From contig OX621250.1 of assembly GCA_951640165.1 (NCBI GenBank), forward strand, positions 2,356,001 to 2,420,000: 64,000 bases of DNA, read 5' to 3'. Under the pieces are notes generated by a model. That model was not told the DNA's origin, made no database searches, and worked only from the letters and a program-made list of their open reading frames with translations. The translations under genes and the position numbers were made by a program. Within the stretch, counting starts at the first letter, position 1, and every line of letters begins with the position of its first letter. Shown piece by piece: positions 50,880 to 61,019 of this stretch. Source of the stretch: Pseudoips prasinana (lineage: Eukaryota; Arthropoda; Insecta; Lepidoptera; Nolidae).

Positions 50880-51375
50880 GGGTCTTCTCAGTTGGGGCGC
50901 ATTGGATCCGGTGGTAGCATTAAAGCGCGACCGTCGTTATTAACATCCGTCCACCATAATAATAATAATACCTTAATATAGACAGAACCATTCAGACAAT
51001 ATGTAGTAAAAATATAGCTAAAACTATAAATTTTGATAATTAAACTTAAACATAATCACTTTGACAATAACTTAATACAAGCTAGCTAAAATCATTGCTA
51101 TTATAAAATAAATTTTATAAATGTTTTTTTACAATCCGTGTACGCACGGCTACATATCTAGCTATACATTTCCAGTATAAGCTGACCTCGCGTTGTATAG
51201 GATTTCAATACAATCATAGATCAGCTTATATTGGAAATGTATAGCTTGATATGTAGCCGTGTGTACCTAAATATCTATGTAACTAGAAATAATAATGTAT
51301 ACAACTATATTACACCAAACATGTTCTGACTATTTACAAGCGCTTTTTCGTGAATAAAAACCTTTTTCTTATTTT
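50880..51375 (+). repeat. LINE-12 3' end interrupted by a MITE
   Basis: From GGCGCATTGGATCCGGTGG, through CATAATCACTTTGACAATAA and TTAATACAAGCTAGC, to CATGTTCTGACTATTTACAA, GCGCTTTTTCGTGAATAAAA and its tail. Matches 19077-19444 on both sides of 51144-51262. Confidence 0.75.
51144..51262. mobile_element. 119-bp foldback MITE
   Basis: Inverted arms of 42 bp (51144-51185 and 51221-51262) differing at three positions; ends (G/A)CACGGCTACATATC. GTAC flanks both sides (51140-51143, 51263-51266). The uninterrupted LINE-12 copy has a single GTAC at this place, so the duplication is GTAC, or TA if the element ends are taken as C...G. No ORF. Confidence 0.9.
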
Positions 51376-52117
51376 ATATTATTGTCTAATAAGTACAAAC
51401 ACACGATAGTATTTGGTTACTTTATTCTGTGTCACTAGGGCAATTATAGCATCACTTACACTTTGCTGATCTTTCCCCTTTTTGACAAGTTTTCTTTATA
51501 ATTATCTGTTTAACGTTAACGTACACACTATATTGGCCATTTATGTAATATACAATAAGAAGCACATTGCTTATATCAGCTGTTGTTGTCCCTTATATGA
51601 ATAAATAAATAAATTGAAAAGTTCTGGCCTCACACCCTGCTAATACACACAATAATGCTGTACATAGTTATTATTCTGTAAGGTGGAGGTACTTCCCCAG
51701 TCGAACTACTCAGAGGAAAAGAACGCTATTTTCTACCCCATACCAGTGAAATACATACAATATCGAGTGAAGGGAACTAAAGCCAAAGCGGATACGGCAG
51801 CTTTCGATTCCCAAACATCAAAGTGAGGTGAACATCTTAAAGATTGTGATGCAAAAAATAAGAAATACCTGCATGCTTATGCAGAACCACTAGAAACTGG
51901 ACCGCATTTGATTTCAGTGGTATATGAATAACTTTTTACACAGATGCCACGTTCAGTAGGCAACTAACAAGGCAATAATGCTGCAGAAACTATCTGGCAT
52001 TACACGCATACGTTTGAAAAAGAAATCAATTCTAAAATCAGCAAAATCGTGTTTGCGTGTTCATCCATTTGTTCCCCCAATAATTTCAATGTCAGTATTC
52101 AAACGACTAGAAAGCTG
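51376..52117. other. No gene; one LINE-5 shred
   Basis: TGTAAGGTGGAGGTACTTCC at about 51678-51700 is LINE-5 in minus orientation. The remainder, including 51710-52060, was not recognised. Confidence 0.4.
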
Positions 52118-52345
52118 TCCAGGCTCTTAAGTCGTATTAAAGGCCTACGAGGCGGCTTAAAGAGTCTGACTTTACAGCAACCGTTGCCTATATAATTCAT
52201 ATTGACGTGCCACGTAGGACTCGTAGGCTAATGGACTATAGGAAACTAACGAGCTAGAAATTACACAACCTTCATGGCCAGTTAGAAGCCTACTGGGCGG
52301 CTTGAACAACTCTGACACCAGGGTTACTACGGCTCATACGATAAA
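52118..52345 (-). repeat. Two REP-G fragments
   Basis: 52118-52195 (AGGCCTACGAGGCGGCTTAA, AGAGTCTGAC) and 52283-52345 (AGCCTACTGGGCGGCTTGAA, CAACTCTGACACCAGGGTTA, CTACGGCTCATACG) are two left ends of REP-G in the same orientation, 165 bp apart. Confidence 0.55.
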
Positions 52346-52487
52346 GATGAAATCAGCGGCTTCAAGTTACATTTCTACAGATTCTATCACGGAGAATGCG
52401 ATGAAGAACTCCATAATCTTATCCCTCCATTCCTGTTCATTTACCGAACTAAGAGCGAGTCCCCACTGCTTTTTCATTGACATTCCA

Positions 52488-52629
52488 TTTTAGCGTACCA
52501 AGCGTTCCGCTTCCTCATTTCTCATTGGTACGGCCAAGCTCTGGAATGCTTTCGCGGTCTACGTGATTCCAGACACATACAACATATGCATGCGTACACG
52601 GGGTTCACCATAGACTAAACCACTTACCA
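52488..52629 (+). pseudogene. LINE-6 C-terminal remnant, diverged
   Basis: Frame pieces read AYQAFRFLIS-like over GCGTACCAAGCGTTCCGCTT, and GTAKLWNAFAVYVIPDTYN. Same block order as 13625-13850 with a short deletion in the KARVNRHL region. Confidence 0.5.
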
Positions 52630-52685
52630 TTTTAACACATTGCGATTGACCATAATCCCATAAATTCAAGCGCAATGTGTTAAAA
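52630..52685. repeat. Perfect 15-bp inverted repeat, 26-nt loop
   Basis: ttttaacacattgcg (52630-52644) and its exact complement (52671-52685), just downstream of the LINE-6 remnant where the CATCAGGTGAGATC tail would be. Confidence 0.85.
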
Positions 52686-52689
52686 GAAA

Positions 52690-53211
52690 TAGAGAGAATA
52701 AATACATTAGTAAATCCTTTACAATGTCTCATGCGACTGAAAGTTAATCTGTGATATATCGCGGTATTGTGTGCAGTGTTGGCAGCGCTCCCGCGCATGC
52801 GTGTCCTACATGACGGCGACTCAACAATGGCTGTCTAGCGCCGAAATAGAACTAGATTTGCTGAACTTGAATACTGTCAGAGAATTAATTACGATAAGTG
52901 CCGCCGTCTTTTCGAAGAAGATATTCTACAAATCGTGTCATAAGCCATAGATTAGCGTGTGAGATTGTTAGATGCGTGGGAGTCGAGTTTGTTTACTGGT
53001 TACTGGCAGATTCATGAAAAAGTTGGCTTTAAGGGACGCGACACTTAGACCTAAACTTTTTGCAATAAATTTCACAAATGCGGAAATAATGCCAAAGGCT
53101 TTCTCTACACTATACAACCTTGGGGTGATGCAGAGAAAACACGGTTTATATATAAACAGGGTAACTTGTAAAACACCAACTACCTCGCAGGACTAAATAG
53201 CTAAGACCATA
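52690..53211. other. No recognised gene
   Basis: ORF 52972-53196 has no motif. Some GC-rich pieces (GCAGCGCTCCCGCGCATGCG near 52780). Confidence 0.35.
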
Positions 53212-53250
53212 AGCAACATTTGGACGTCTTTCGGCTGATTTGATGATGGC
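53212..53250 (+). repeat. RTE extreme 3' tail
   Basis: TGGACGTCTTTCGGCTGATT followed by TGATGATGG. Only the last 35 bp of the element. Confidence 0.55.
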
Positions 53251-53772
53251 TCCTACCACTAAAAACCCTAATTTATTTATTCATAACAAAACTACACGTT
53301 AACCACAACGTACTAAAGAAATAATAAGTATATCGCGGAGGATCAAATCAAATCCAGACTGAGAACAGAAACACCGCGCATCGAGTCCGGAAGACGAGGA
53401 TGCGGAGGCAGGAACGAGACAAATTCACCAATGGAGTGAACCCCAAACGTGGAATCAATCAAAAACATGATATCACTAGCTAGTTCCGGGGTTTATGTTT
53501 AAGAACTACTCATAAGGAGTTATGGCCAGAAACCGTTTTTTATTTATTTTATTACATAAACGGAAAGCAAGCACAGGACCCTTAGTTCAAGACCCCTACT
53601 CCCACGTGGCGGTTTTTGTAGTAATATAACTTCTTTAGCGTTTCACGCTTTTTGGGTGAACAAAAAGCGTGCAACTCGTGTCGCCATCATCGCACGCTTT
53701 CCATGAGCTATATGTATATTGTGAACATAGATATACCTCAGTGCGTTATAAGTATACATTATAAATATATAT
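53251..53772. other. No recognised gene
   Basis: GCACGCTTT...AAAGCGTGCAA-type local inverted similarity near 53645-53700 only. Confidence 0.35.
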
Positions 53773-54191
53773 GTACAGACGCCAGCACATCCAGCTACCC
53801 CGATCTGTCAAATTTCTTTTATAGAAATTTGACAGATTCTATAAAAGACCCCCGTAGCCTAGTTGGTAGTGCTTCTGCCTACGAAGCTGGTTGTCCTGGG
53901 TTCGAATCCCGGTAAGTGCAAATATTTGTGTGATGAGCACGACTATTTGTTTCTGAGTCATGGATGTTTTCTATGTAGGTATATAAGTATTTATCTATCT
54001 AAATAAGTAGATATGTATATCGTCGCCTGGTACCCATAGTACAAGCTTTGCTTAGTTTGTGGCTGGGTTGATCTGTGTGACATTGTCCCTAGATATTATT
54101 ATTATTATAGATTTTCAACTTTATCACTTAAGCATAAGGTTCATTTTCAATTGAGGAAATTTTACAGATTGGGGTAGCTTGATGTCCTGGC
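53773..54191. mobile_element. MITE-M copy 3, split by SINE-A
   Basis: Left part 53773-53824 (GTACAGACGCCAGCACATCC, AGCTACCCCGATCTGTCAA) and right part 54111-54191 (ATTTTCAACTTTATCAC, TTGGGGTAGCTTGATGTCC). TTATAG at 53819-53824 and 54105-54110 is the probable duplication made by the SINE. Confidence 0.85.
53848..54108 (+). mobile_element. SINE-A copy 5 (inside MITE-M)
   Basis: A box TAGCCTAGTTGG, B box GGTTCGAATCC, full body, tail ATATTATTATTATTATA. It is preceded by a 23-bp stub (53825-53847) that is a reverse-complement copy of nearby MITE sequence. Confidence 0.9.
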
Positions 54192-54783
54192 AAAAGAGTA
54201 TATCTCAATGTGAAGTGTTACTATTATCTTGTAGATTATTTAGAAGTATAAAAAATAGTTTTCACTTCTATCGGCTGTCCCAAAAGACAACCCGCATGTT
54301 TTTTTAATGCATCAATGAGATCACGATGTGAAATTGCATCATCGATACCAAGTACGTCCAAGTATGACGCAGTAGGAATATCATATCTCTTGGAAATCCA
54401 TCAGAACCGCATCAAAAATAGGTACCACATCAAAATTTACAGACGAAGTTCGTTGAAGACTTATGTCGGGATCTATCATACATCAAACTATTATTATTAT
54501 TGAACGGATCTGTCGATCTGCAAAAATCAGGTCAATCCATCAACATCATAGACCTATCACTAGCAGTTTACCCATCAAAGCTCAGCTCATAATAGAAGCA
54601 TGATCTAACAAATCGTTAATTTTATAACAAACACTAAGAGCACTTAAGTTCATGCTCTATTTAAATTTACCAACTAGTGATGCAATTTGGGGGTGTCTAA
54701 AAACATTAAAAATGAAGCGAACAGGTCATAGAAGGGAAACTTCTTAATTAATCAAAGGACACAGACTTCGATAATTACTGTTA
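54192..54783. other. No recognised gene
   Basis: ORF 54315-54503 has no motif; sequence not matched elsewhere in the window. Confidence 0.35.
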
Positions 54784-55034
54784 TAATAATAATATATCCA
54801 GGGACAATGTCACACAAATCATCCTAGCCCCAAATTAAGCAAAGCTTGTACTATGGGTACTAGGCGACGATATACATACTTATATAGATAGATAAATACT
54901 TAAATACATAGAAAACATCCATGACTCAGAAACAAATATTCGTGCTCATCACACAAATATTGCACTTACCGGGATTCGAACCCAGGACCACCAGCTTCGT
55001 AGGCAGGAGCACTGCCAACTAGGCTACGGTGACC
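54784..55034 (-). mobile_element. SINE-A copy 6
   Basis: Full-length minus-strand copy with both boxes (TAGCCTAGTTGG, GGTTCGAATCCCGG). Confidence 0.92.
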
Positions 55035-55089
55035 GTTATTATCATATATTGTATTATTCATTTGTAGAATCGGAGGCGTATAGGTACCT

Positions 55090-55155
55090 AAAACACGAGC
55101 ATGCGTGTCTCAATCTAACGTGCCCTCCGAAGCACGGAGACGTCACCCATATATG
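55090..55155 (+). repeat. REP-G fragment
   Basis: TCAATCTAACGTGCCCTCCG, AAGCACGGAGACGTCACCCA. Right half only. Confidence 0.5.
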
Positions 55156-55228
55156 GACTGACTGATGATTTTTATTGTGTAATTTTAAGAGGATGTTAGC
55201 CTAAGTTCAAATTCCAAAAATTCTAATT

Positions 55229-55486
55229 TTTGGGTTCCGTACCCAAAGGGTAAAATAGGACCCTATTACTAAGACTTCGCTATCTGTCTGTCTGTCCGTC
55301 CGTCACCAGGCTGTATCTCATGAACCGTGATAGTTAGACAGTTGAAATTTTCACAGATGATGAACTAAAAATCAAAATAAAATAAATATTTAAGGGGGCT
55401 TCCATACAACAAACGTGAATTTTGTGCCTGTTTTTATAGATAATGGTACGGAACCCCTCGAGTACGACTCGCACTTGGCCGGTTTT
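55229..55486 (+). repeat. REP-H, short form with both ends
   Basis: GGGTTCCGTACCCAAAGGGT at the left, a CTGTCTGTCTGTCCGTCCGT run, and CGAGTACGACTCGCACTTGG, CCGGTTTT at the right. The inner body differs from the longer copies at 19.4 and 22.1 kb. Confidence 0.7.
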
Positions 55487-55607
55487 ATGTATTTCGTAAA
55501 GCTTTGTGGACTTGAAATTTGAACTGCCTTATGTTGATTTTAAGAGCTCTCCAGTTCCACTTTACTTGTTACTAAGTATTATCGATGAAGGTTAAATATA
55601 TTACCTA

Positions 55608-55776
55608 CTAGCAGTGCCCCGCGGTGTTACTCGCGTTAAATTTTATAAATTTTCTTTGCTATAAACCTCACGGAGCACGAGACCTTTTCAACGAATGCAA
55701 AACCGTAGAAAACTGTTCATGCGTTCTGGAGTTATAGCGTCAGGAAGGAAAACCCGACTTATTTTGATATAGTAGA
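55608..55776 (-). mobile_element. HEL element, variant
   Basis: Minus strand ends GCGGGGCACTGCTAG|T with the hairpin CGCGAGTAACACCGCG, and starts A|TCTACTATATCAAAATAAG. Its middle (GGTTTTCCTTCCTGACGC in reverse) differs from the other HEL copies. Confidence 0.7.
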
Positions 55777-55934
55777 TTAACGCCAGTACTACTCTCAATT
55801 TGATCTTCGACTTTAAGCTCTTGATATTGGATTTGAATATTGTATTTATCGTAACAATATTCAAGTATCTTAGCATCCTTGGCTAGTGATTCCGAAATGC
55901 CTCGACTATGGCGTATCATCTTCAGATAGAAAAT

Positions 55935-56167
55935 TATAATAATAATATAATATACTGGAACATTATTCACACACGGGGGTTGTACTATGGAAACCAGATA
56001 GCTGATATACTATTACATTTCTTTTGTAAATACATACCTATACAGATGATTACACATAGACTTAGGACAATCAGACATGTTCATGCAGACAAATTTAATA
56101 TCTGTCCTGGGTGTGAATCGAACCTCCGGCATGAAAAGCAAGCATTTGCTAACCACGCCTACAGGTT
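55935..56167 (-). mobile_element. SINE-B copy 6
   Basis: CCTGTAGGCGTGGTTAGCAA head, but the B-box region is shortened (GTGTGAATCGAACCTCCGGC), so internal promoter function is doubtful. The GGCCATCTGATCCC block is deleted. Confidence 0.7.
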
Positions 56168-56446
56168 ATCTTGGGAGTTCAACATCTTAGTAGGTATCTA
56201 GTTCATTAGCTTATCCATGGAAAGAGTATCTTACCCTTGGACATGGGATGTCGCAACATTTTCCTAAGAGGACATGCAGGCTTTACCTACTTGATCTTTC
56301 CTTGACACTGTTCTTTCAATGGGTGTCGAGACGGTGACGGACATTGACGATATGGTATCTGAGTTCGATAATAATAAGATAATCGGGTTTTTCCGAACGG
56401 GTGAGGTGGTTTGTCCTTTTTATTTGCTTGCTGAGCTATAGATATA
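56168..56446. other. No recognised gene
   Basis: Unassigned. Confidence 0.3.
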
Positions 56447-56706
56447 TGTGCATCATCATCATCATCATGTCAGCCAAAGTACGTCCACTGCTAGATAAAA
56501 GCCTCCTCAAAAGAAATAATGGGGGGATTTGCCATAATCGCCACGCTTGGTGTTCGAGAGAGACGGGTTGGCGATCGCAGTTTGATGGTCATAGTTCACA
56601 GAAAAATGATGCTGCCCGTTCTCTGGTACGTAATCCCTCGGACGATTTCTATGCCCCCCACGGGATGAGACGGGGTGGAGAAATTCTATGCTGTCACCAC
56701 GCAGTA
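56447..56706 (-). mobile_element. RTE-N copy, full length
   Basis: Left end (CAT)n and GTCAGCCAAAGTACGTCCAC, then GCCATAATCGCCACGC, GACGGGTTGGCGATCGCAG, GCCCGTTCTCTGG, CCCCACGGGATGAGACGGGG and the right end GCTGTCACCACGCAG. Same junction between head and tail as in the other copies, with a small extra GTTCGAGAGA. Confidence 0.8.
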
Positions 56707-57378
56707 AACATTACTTGTGTATACGTACATTTATTTATAGCCGCCAATAGATGTCGCGGCAGTGTGTTCCTCTCCGATCTTGACTACATAACAAAGCCGG
56801 TGAACTTTCTACTCGAACACTAGGCCTTGTTTTCTCTATTTTTTCTTACCTCCCCTTTCGTCAGTCTTAGAATTTTTATTTATTCGTTTCCGCCAAAAGG
56901 TCACAATCAGTCAGACAGATGAAGCACAATGCTTAAGATATATATCTTCTTTCTGACTTTTTACATCCATTTCAGTCGGATCAGAATAGAGTTCTTCCGA
57001 AACTTGATTACTTTATCCTTCAAAAGGTTTATAACAAGTTAATATTACGTGAACGCAGCGTAATGAAACACGCTTCATAAGCTGAGAATTTAATATCATA
57101 ATAAATCATATCTTCAGATCTTTATTTTAAGCTTCAGTACTAAAAAATAATCCGCAACCAATGTTTTAAGAATGTTTCGTAAATTAGCTACAATTAGAAA
57201 GCTGTGGCGTGGATTTTTGTTTATTAAAAAATATAATTATGGATATCGGTGCTCTGTTGGATTGTAATAGCTAATCCAACGGGTACGAGTTGACATTTAT
57301 CTAGCGATAAACATACGAGTAGGTGTCTTAAAGATACACCAATATGGAAGCTCAATTGTGTAAACCTCAGTGTGTATC
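56707..57378. other. No recognised gene
   Basis: Unassigned sequence up to the DNA-transposon left end. Confidence 0.35.
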
Positions 57379-57861
57379 ACTATAGTTCGACTTTTAATTC
57401 TATTCAGTAACTTGACAGATAAAGGGTTACCAGGTTTTGACAAAAAAAGATAGTGAGGTGGTGTAGGAATGAACTAAATTGAATGAACTTAAATAATGTA
57501 CTTACACGAACGTTTTATTTTAAATAATTAATAAGCTTGTCTTAAAAACACATTTATTACATATTATGTTCCTCAGTAGTAAGGTAATTTAAAATAAAAC
57601 GACTTAGAGATGACATATATAATCATTACATTTATGAGAAATGTGTCATTAATGTTATCAATTACATGTTCCATACGACACATATCATCTTCTACGTGAC
57701 GTTGTAAGGGATAATCTCTGGATCTGCTGAACCGATTTTCAAAATTATTTCTTCAATAGAAAGTTACGTTATTGTGGAGCATATTGTGGTGTATGAAAAA
57801 TTCCAAAATTAATAACGCATCTTTACTTGAATAATGTATGCAAGTTGCGGGACAAACATAT

Positions 57862-58080
57862 TTATAACGTGGACTTTTTCTTCCTGGACATCTTAGGCAT
57901 TGTTTCGATTTTTTGCGAATGGTAAGGGGCATTGTCTATTACGACAACAGAGTTAGGCTGCAATTTAGGTAAGACAAAACCAAACCACTCTTCAAAACAT
58001 TGGGCATTCATTTCCTCGTGGTAACCACTTCTTGGCTTAAAAAATGAGGAGCCCGTCCTACAGAAAGCCTTCCTCTCCGC
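57862..58080 (-). pseudogene. DDE-type transposase fragment
   Basis: The minus-strand frame opens after a stop at about 58081 and reads AERKAFCRTGSSFFKPRSGY, then HEEMNAQCFEEWFGFVLPKL, QPNSVVVIDNAPYHSQKIE before a stop at 57862. The ....YHEEMN..F..WF...LP.L...S.VVIDNAPYHS pattern is the second-aspartate region of IS630/Tc1-like DDE_3-fold transposases; D in IDNAPYHS would be catalytic. Upstream and downstream parts are broken by stops. The superfamily name is uncertain. Confidence 0.6.
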
Positions 58081-58819
58081 CTATACGGCATACTATTAAT
58101 CTTTATCCTTTGCCAGTAGGATTTTTGAGCCCCGTGGTAAGGCCTTCCAGAAACGATTGTCTAAATGACTGAACACTTTCATCACATAAAAAAGTGAATG
58201 TTGTACAAAAATGTTTTTATTCATACAAATCATAGGATGTTAAAGTATTAAAAATAAAGTATTATAAATTATAATTAACTACCTTAATTGACTCACGTTC
58301 ATCTTAATAGTAAATGTATCGTGCTTCTCTGCGATATAGGTTTATTAAGCGCAGATAACGTTGCCGCCAAAAAATAAGGTCTGCCCATCTATAAGAAAAT
58401 ATTCGTTTTACTATAATATGAATATTAACGAAATGACGATTTAACCTACTCAGAAACGTCGCGTAGAATATTCAAACAAATTTTCGTACTCTACGCGATA
58501 ATCGCTCCGTTCTCGGCCGATTCTCGCGTCTCAGACGTTATTGCGAAGACGCAAATTCGTTTCTTCAACCGTCATTCCCCATTGTCTTTCGGTATAATAG
58601 CATAGAGATAATATCTATGACGCAAAAAACGAGGGCCAATATCAACTCTTGCATTTAATTTTAATAGATCATTTAACTCATTGTCAGGATAACAACAGCG
58701 CACGTTATGATAAAGAATAATTATTATAATTAACCCTTAGTATGCTAGGATGTAGGATTATACATATTCCACATGTTACAAACGAGTTTTTTAAATTTTA
58801 TTTAATTTAAACCAGTTTT

Positions 58820-59089
58820 TCATTAGCTCTTTACGTAAAATCGTTTACTACCTACCCTACACTATTAGATTTAGTATGATAACATAATTTTTCTTTGATC
58901 CCTCAAGTTACTGAATACAATTAAAGAGTCAAACTACGAATTTTTAAAGTTATATTTATATTCAACCATTCTTGTCATTCGTTCTTACGTAAACTCGGTC
59001 ACTTCCCCACACTATTAGTTTTAGTATGGTAACGTTATTTTTCTTTGAACTGTCAAGTTACTGAATAGAATTAAAAGTCGAACTATAGT
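58820..59089. repeat. Diverged direct repeat at the transposon right end
   Basis: TTACGTAAAATCGTTTAC...ACACTATTAGATTTAGTATG...AAGTTACTGAATACAATTAA and, about 155 bp later, TTACGTAAACTCGGTCAC...ACACTATTAGTTTTAGTATG...AAGTTACTGAATAGAATTAA. Two subterminal copies in the same direction. Confidence 0.75.
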
Positions 59090-59266
59090 TGGATTTTTTT
59101 TCCTTTGTGCGTGTTATTCACTATGTATTTCCACTAGTTTCTTTATACAAATTATACAAAAAAAAACTGGATCGGCATAAAAAAATCTAAAGCAGATGCA
59201 TTAGATAGATCTCACGGAACTGATGTAACATTTATAATTATATTTTCCGAAGTAGTTTATCATAAA

Positions 59267-59535
59267 CTAGCAGTACCCGCGGACTTCGTTCCGCGTTATA
59301 AATATATATGTCCCTGCCCGTTTGTCCCGCGTAATACTTCGGGTTAAAAGTTCGGGATAAATAATAATTATGATGATGAATCCTGACATCTATCCTATGA
59401 TATCCTATGACACTCCACAATAACGTAGCTTTCTATTGGTGAAATAATTTTGAAAATCGGTTCAGTAGATCCAGAGATTACCCCTTACAATGTCATAAAC
59501 TCATAAACGTTACCTCTCTATAATATTAGTATAGA
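59267..59535 (-). mobile_element. HEL-like element, variant
   Basis: Ends GCGGGTACTGCTAG on the minus strand with the hairpin CGCGGAACGAAGTCCGCG and starts TCTATACTAATATTATAG. The middle (GATCTACTGAACCGATTTTC in reverse) also occurs alone in plus orientation at 57702-57782. Confidence 0.65.
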
Positions 59536-59599
59536 CAATGACTGACTATACAACAACCGCAACCTCTCCGGCTCGTTTATCAATAGGACTACGTTTCGA

Positions 59600-59825
59600 A
59601 CAGGTTTGCCGTGTGGTTTCCGACCGAGAAAGAATAATAGGGCCACCCCATACCATCTCGTGTGTGTCGTAAAAGGCAACTAACGGATACACCAGGTAGT
59701 GGGACTGCAGCGCCCACTCGCATGCCAAGCGCGGTGACTACGGAAAATTCCTCCAAATGGCAACGTTATAGAAACCTTTGGTGGAGACCTATGTCCAGCA
59801 GAGGATGACATCAGGCTGATGATGG
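59600..59825 (+). mobile_element. RTE-N-like relative, different subfamily
   Basis: TTGCCGTGTGGTTTCCGACC, AAGAATAATAGGGCCACCCC, GTCGTAAAAGGCAACTAACG, GGATACACC, then CATGCCAAGCGCGGTGACTA and GACCTATGTCCAGCAGAGGA, CATCAGGCTGATGATGG. Same head-plus-tail layout as RTE-N but with a diverged head, so it likely derives from another RTE lineage. Confidence 0.55.
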
Positions 59826-59848
59826 AACAGCTTTTGGAATATAAAAGT

Positions 59849-60094
59849 GACGGTCACCGTAGCCTAGTTGGTAGTGCTCCTGCCTACGAAGCTGGTGGTC
59901 CTGGGTTCGAATCCCGGTAAGTGCAAATATTTGTGTGATAAGCACGAATATTTGTTTCTGAGTCATGGATGTTTTCTATGTATTTAAGTATTTATCTATC
60001 TATATAAGTATGTATATCGTCGCCTGGTACCCATAGTACAAGCTTTGCTTAGTTTGGGGCTAGGATGATCTGTGTGACATTGTCCAAAAAAAAA
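59849..60094 (+). mobile_element. SINE-A copy 7 (A-tailed)
   Basis: Perfect A and B boxes; instead of the usual TAGATATTATTATT it ends GACATTGTCC followed by nine A. The tail change suggests use of a poly(A)-type partner or later loss. Confidence 0.92.
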
Positions 60095-60591
60095 GCACAC
60101 AAAAATGTGGAAGGGATCTTTGGGCATAACTCCGAAGAAAAATAACTGGACGTGATAACTTGGTGAAAGTGATTTAATAAAGAATGACATGCACAATTTA
60201 ACAAGCAAAACTATAACAGCCTAATTAACTAGATTCATTAGCCATAAGTTGCGGATTGCTCTCAGCTTTACTTTTGGCGCTTGAACACTGGCCTTGGTAC
60301 TATTAGGTACTATTATGATAACTGCGAGTTGATTGTCACATATTCCATATACATTATTGTCTGTGTCCTTAGTAAAATAATGCCGTTTTAGTAAGGATAA
60401 ACTGTCCATTATTCGCTTTAACAGCAGTGTATACAGGAGAGACGATCTGCCATTTATAAATAGACCTCGCTTACATTGTTAATTAATAATAGTGTGCCTG
60501 GGTGAATTGCAGCTACGGCAGCCAACCTAAACAGAGACTGCTCAACTAGGCAGGACATGGATTGTGGGGCAAAGAAATATTGGAACGAAGT
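60095..60591. other. No recognised gene
   Basis: Unassigned. GCTCAACTAGGCAGGACATG at about 60540 resembles a SINE-D tail. Confidence 0.35.
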
Positions 60592-60840
60592 TCCTTATCG
60601 CGTTGTGAAAGGGGGTTAGACGGAAAATTGCAGCTGTGCGGCGGCGTGCGCATGTTTCTCTGTCTGTCTCTCTCTCTCTCTCTTATAGAAAGCGAGCCAG
60701 ATATTTTCATTTCTATTTCGCATTGAACAGTGTGGTGTCGCGACGATTATTGTTGTTGAGTGTATACAGGTTTTTTGTACATAATAAATAATTAGAAATA
60801 ACTTCGTACCATCCGGGTGTCCCTTGACACCTCTCAAGTT
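60592..60840. repeat. REP-X copy 2 (empty-site reference)
   Basis: GGAACGAAGTTCCTTATCGC at the left; TATAGAAAGCGAGCCAGATA in the middle is uninterrupted. AACTTCGTACC (60800-60810) is the near-complement of the left GGAACGAAGTT, and GGTGTC...GACACC follows. A (TC)n run is shared with copy 1. Confidence 0.75.
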
Positions 60841-61019
60841 TTTTTTTATTTATTTATTTACAATCAACAACTATCATTACAGGTTACACCTAATTCAATA
60901 GTGTTATTATATACTAAGCTGCTCGTGTGAATTCATTCAGAGTACATGTAAATATATCAGTATGTTGGGACAACGCTTTGACCGCGTGCAGCGCCCGTGT
61001 CAGGGGTGCCTTCTGCAGC

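Larger units (their letters stand above)
57379..59089 (-). mobile_element. Decayed DNA transposon with perfect 40-bp inverted ends (1711 bp)
   Basis: ACTATAGTTCGACTTTTAAT and the following 20 bp at 57379-57418 recur as the exact reverse complement at 59050-59089. A DDE-type transposase remnant lies between them on the minus strand. Near the right end a diverged second copy of the terminal 120 bp lies at 58820-58945. CTATAG at both tips makes a TA target plausible. A short fragment of the 59267-59535 HEL element lies inside at about 57702-57782. Confidence 0.7.

Noticed and set aside
53848..54108. tRNA genes at SINE heads (A and B boxes present)
   Set aside because: The same head recurs nine times with a common 180-bp body and ATT tail; no cloverleaf acceptor stem closes. 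They are SINEs.
57379..59535. One large foldback from 57.4 to 59.5 kb
   Set aside because: The inverted pairs 57379/59050 and 57702/59405 cross instead of nesting, so they are independent repeats.
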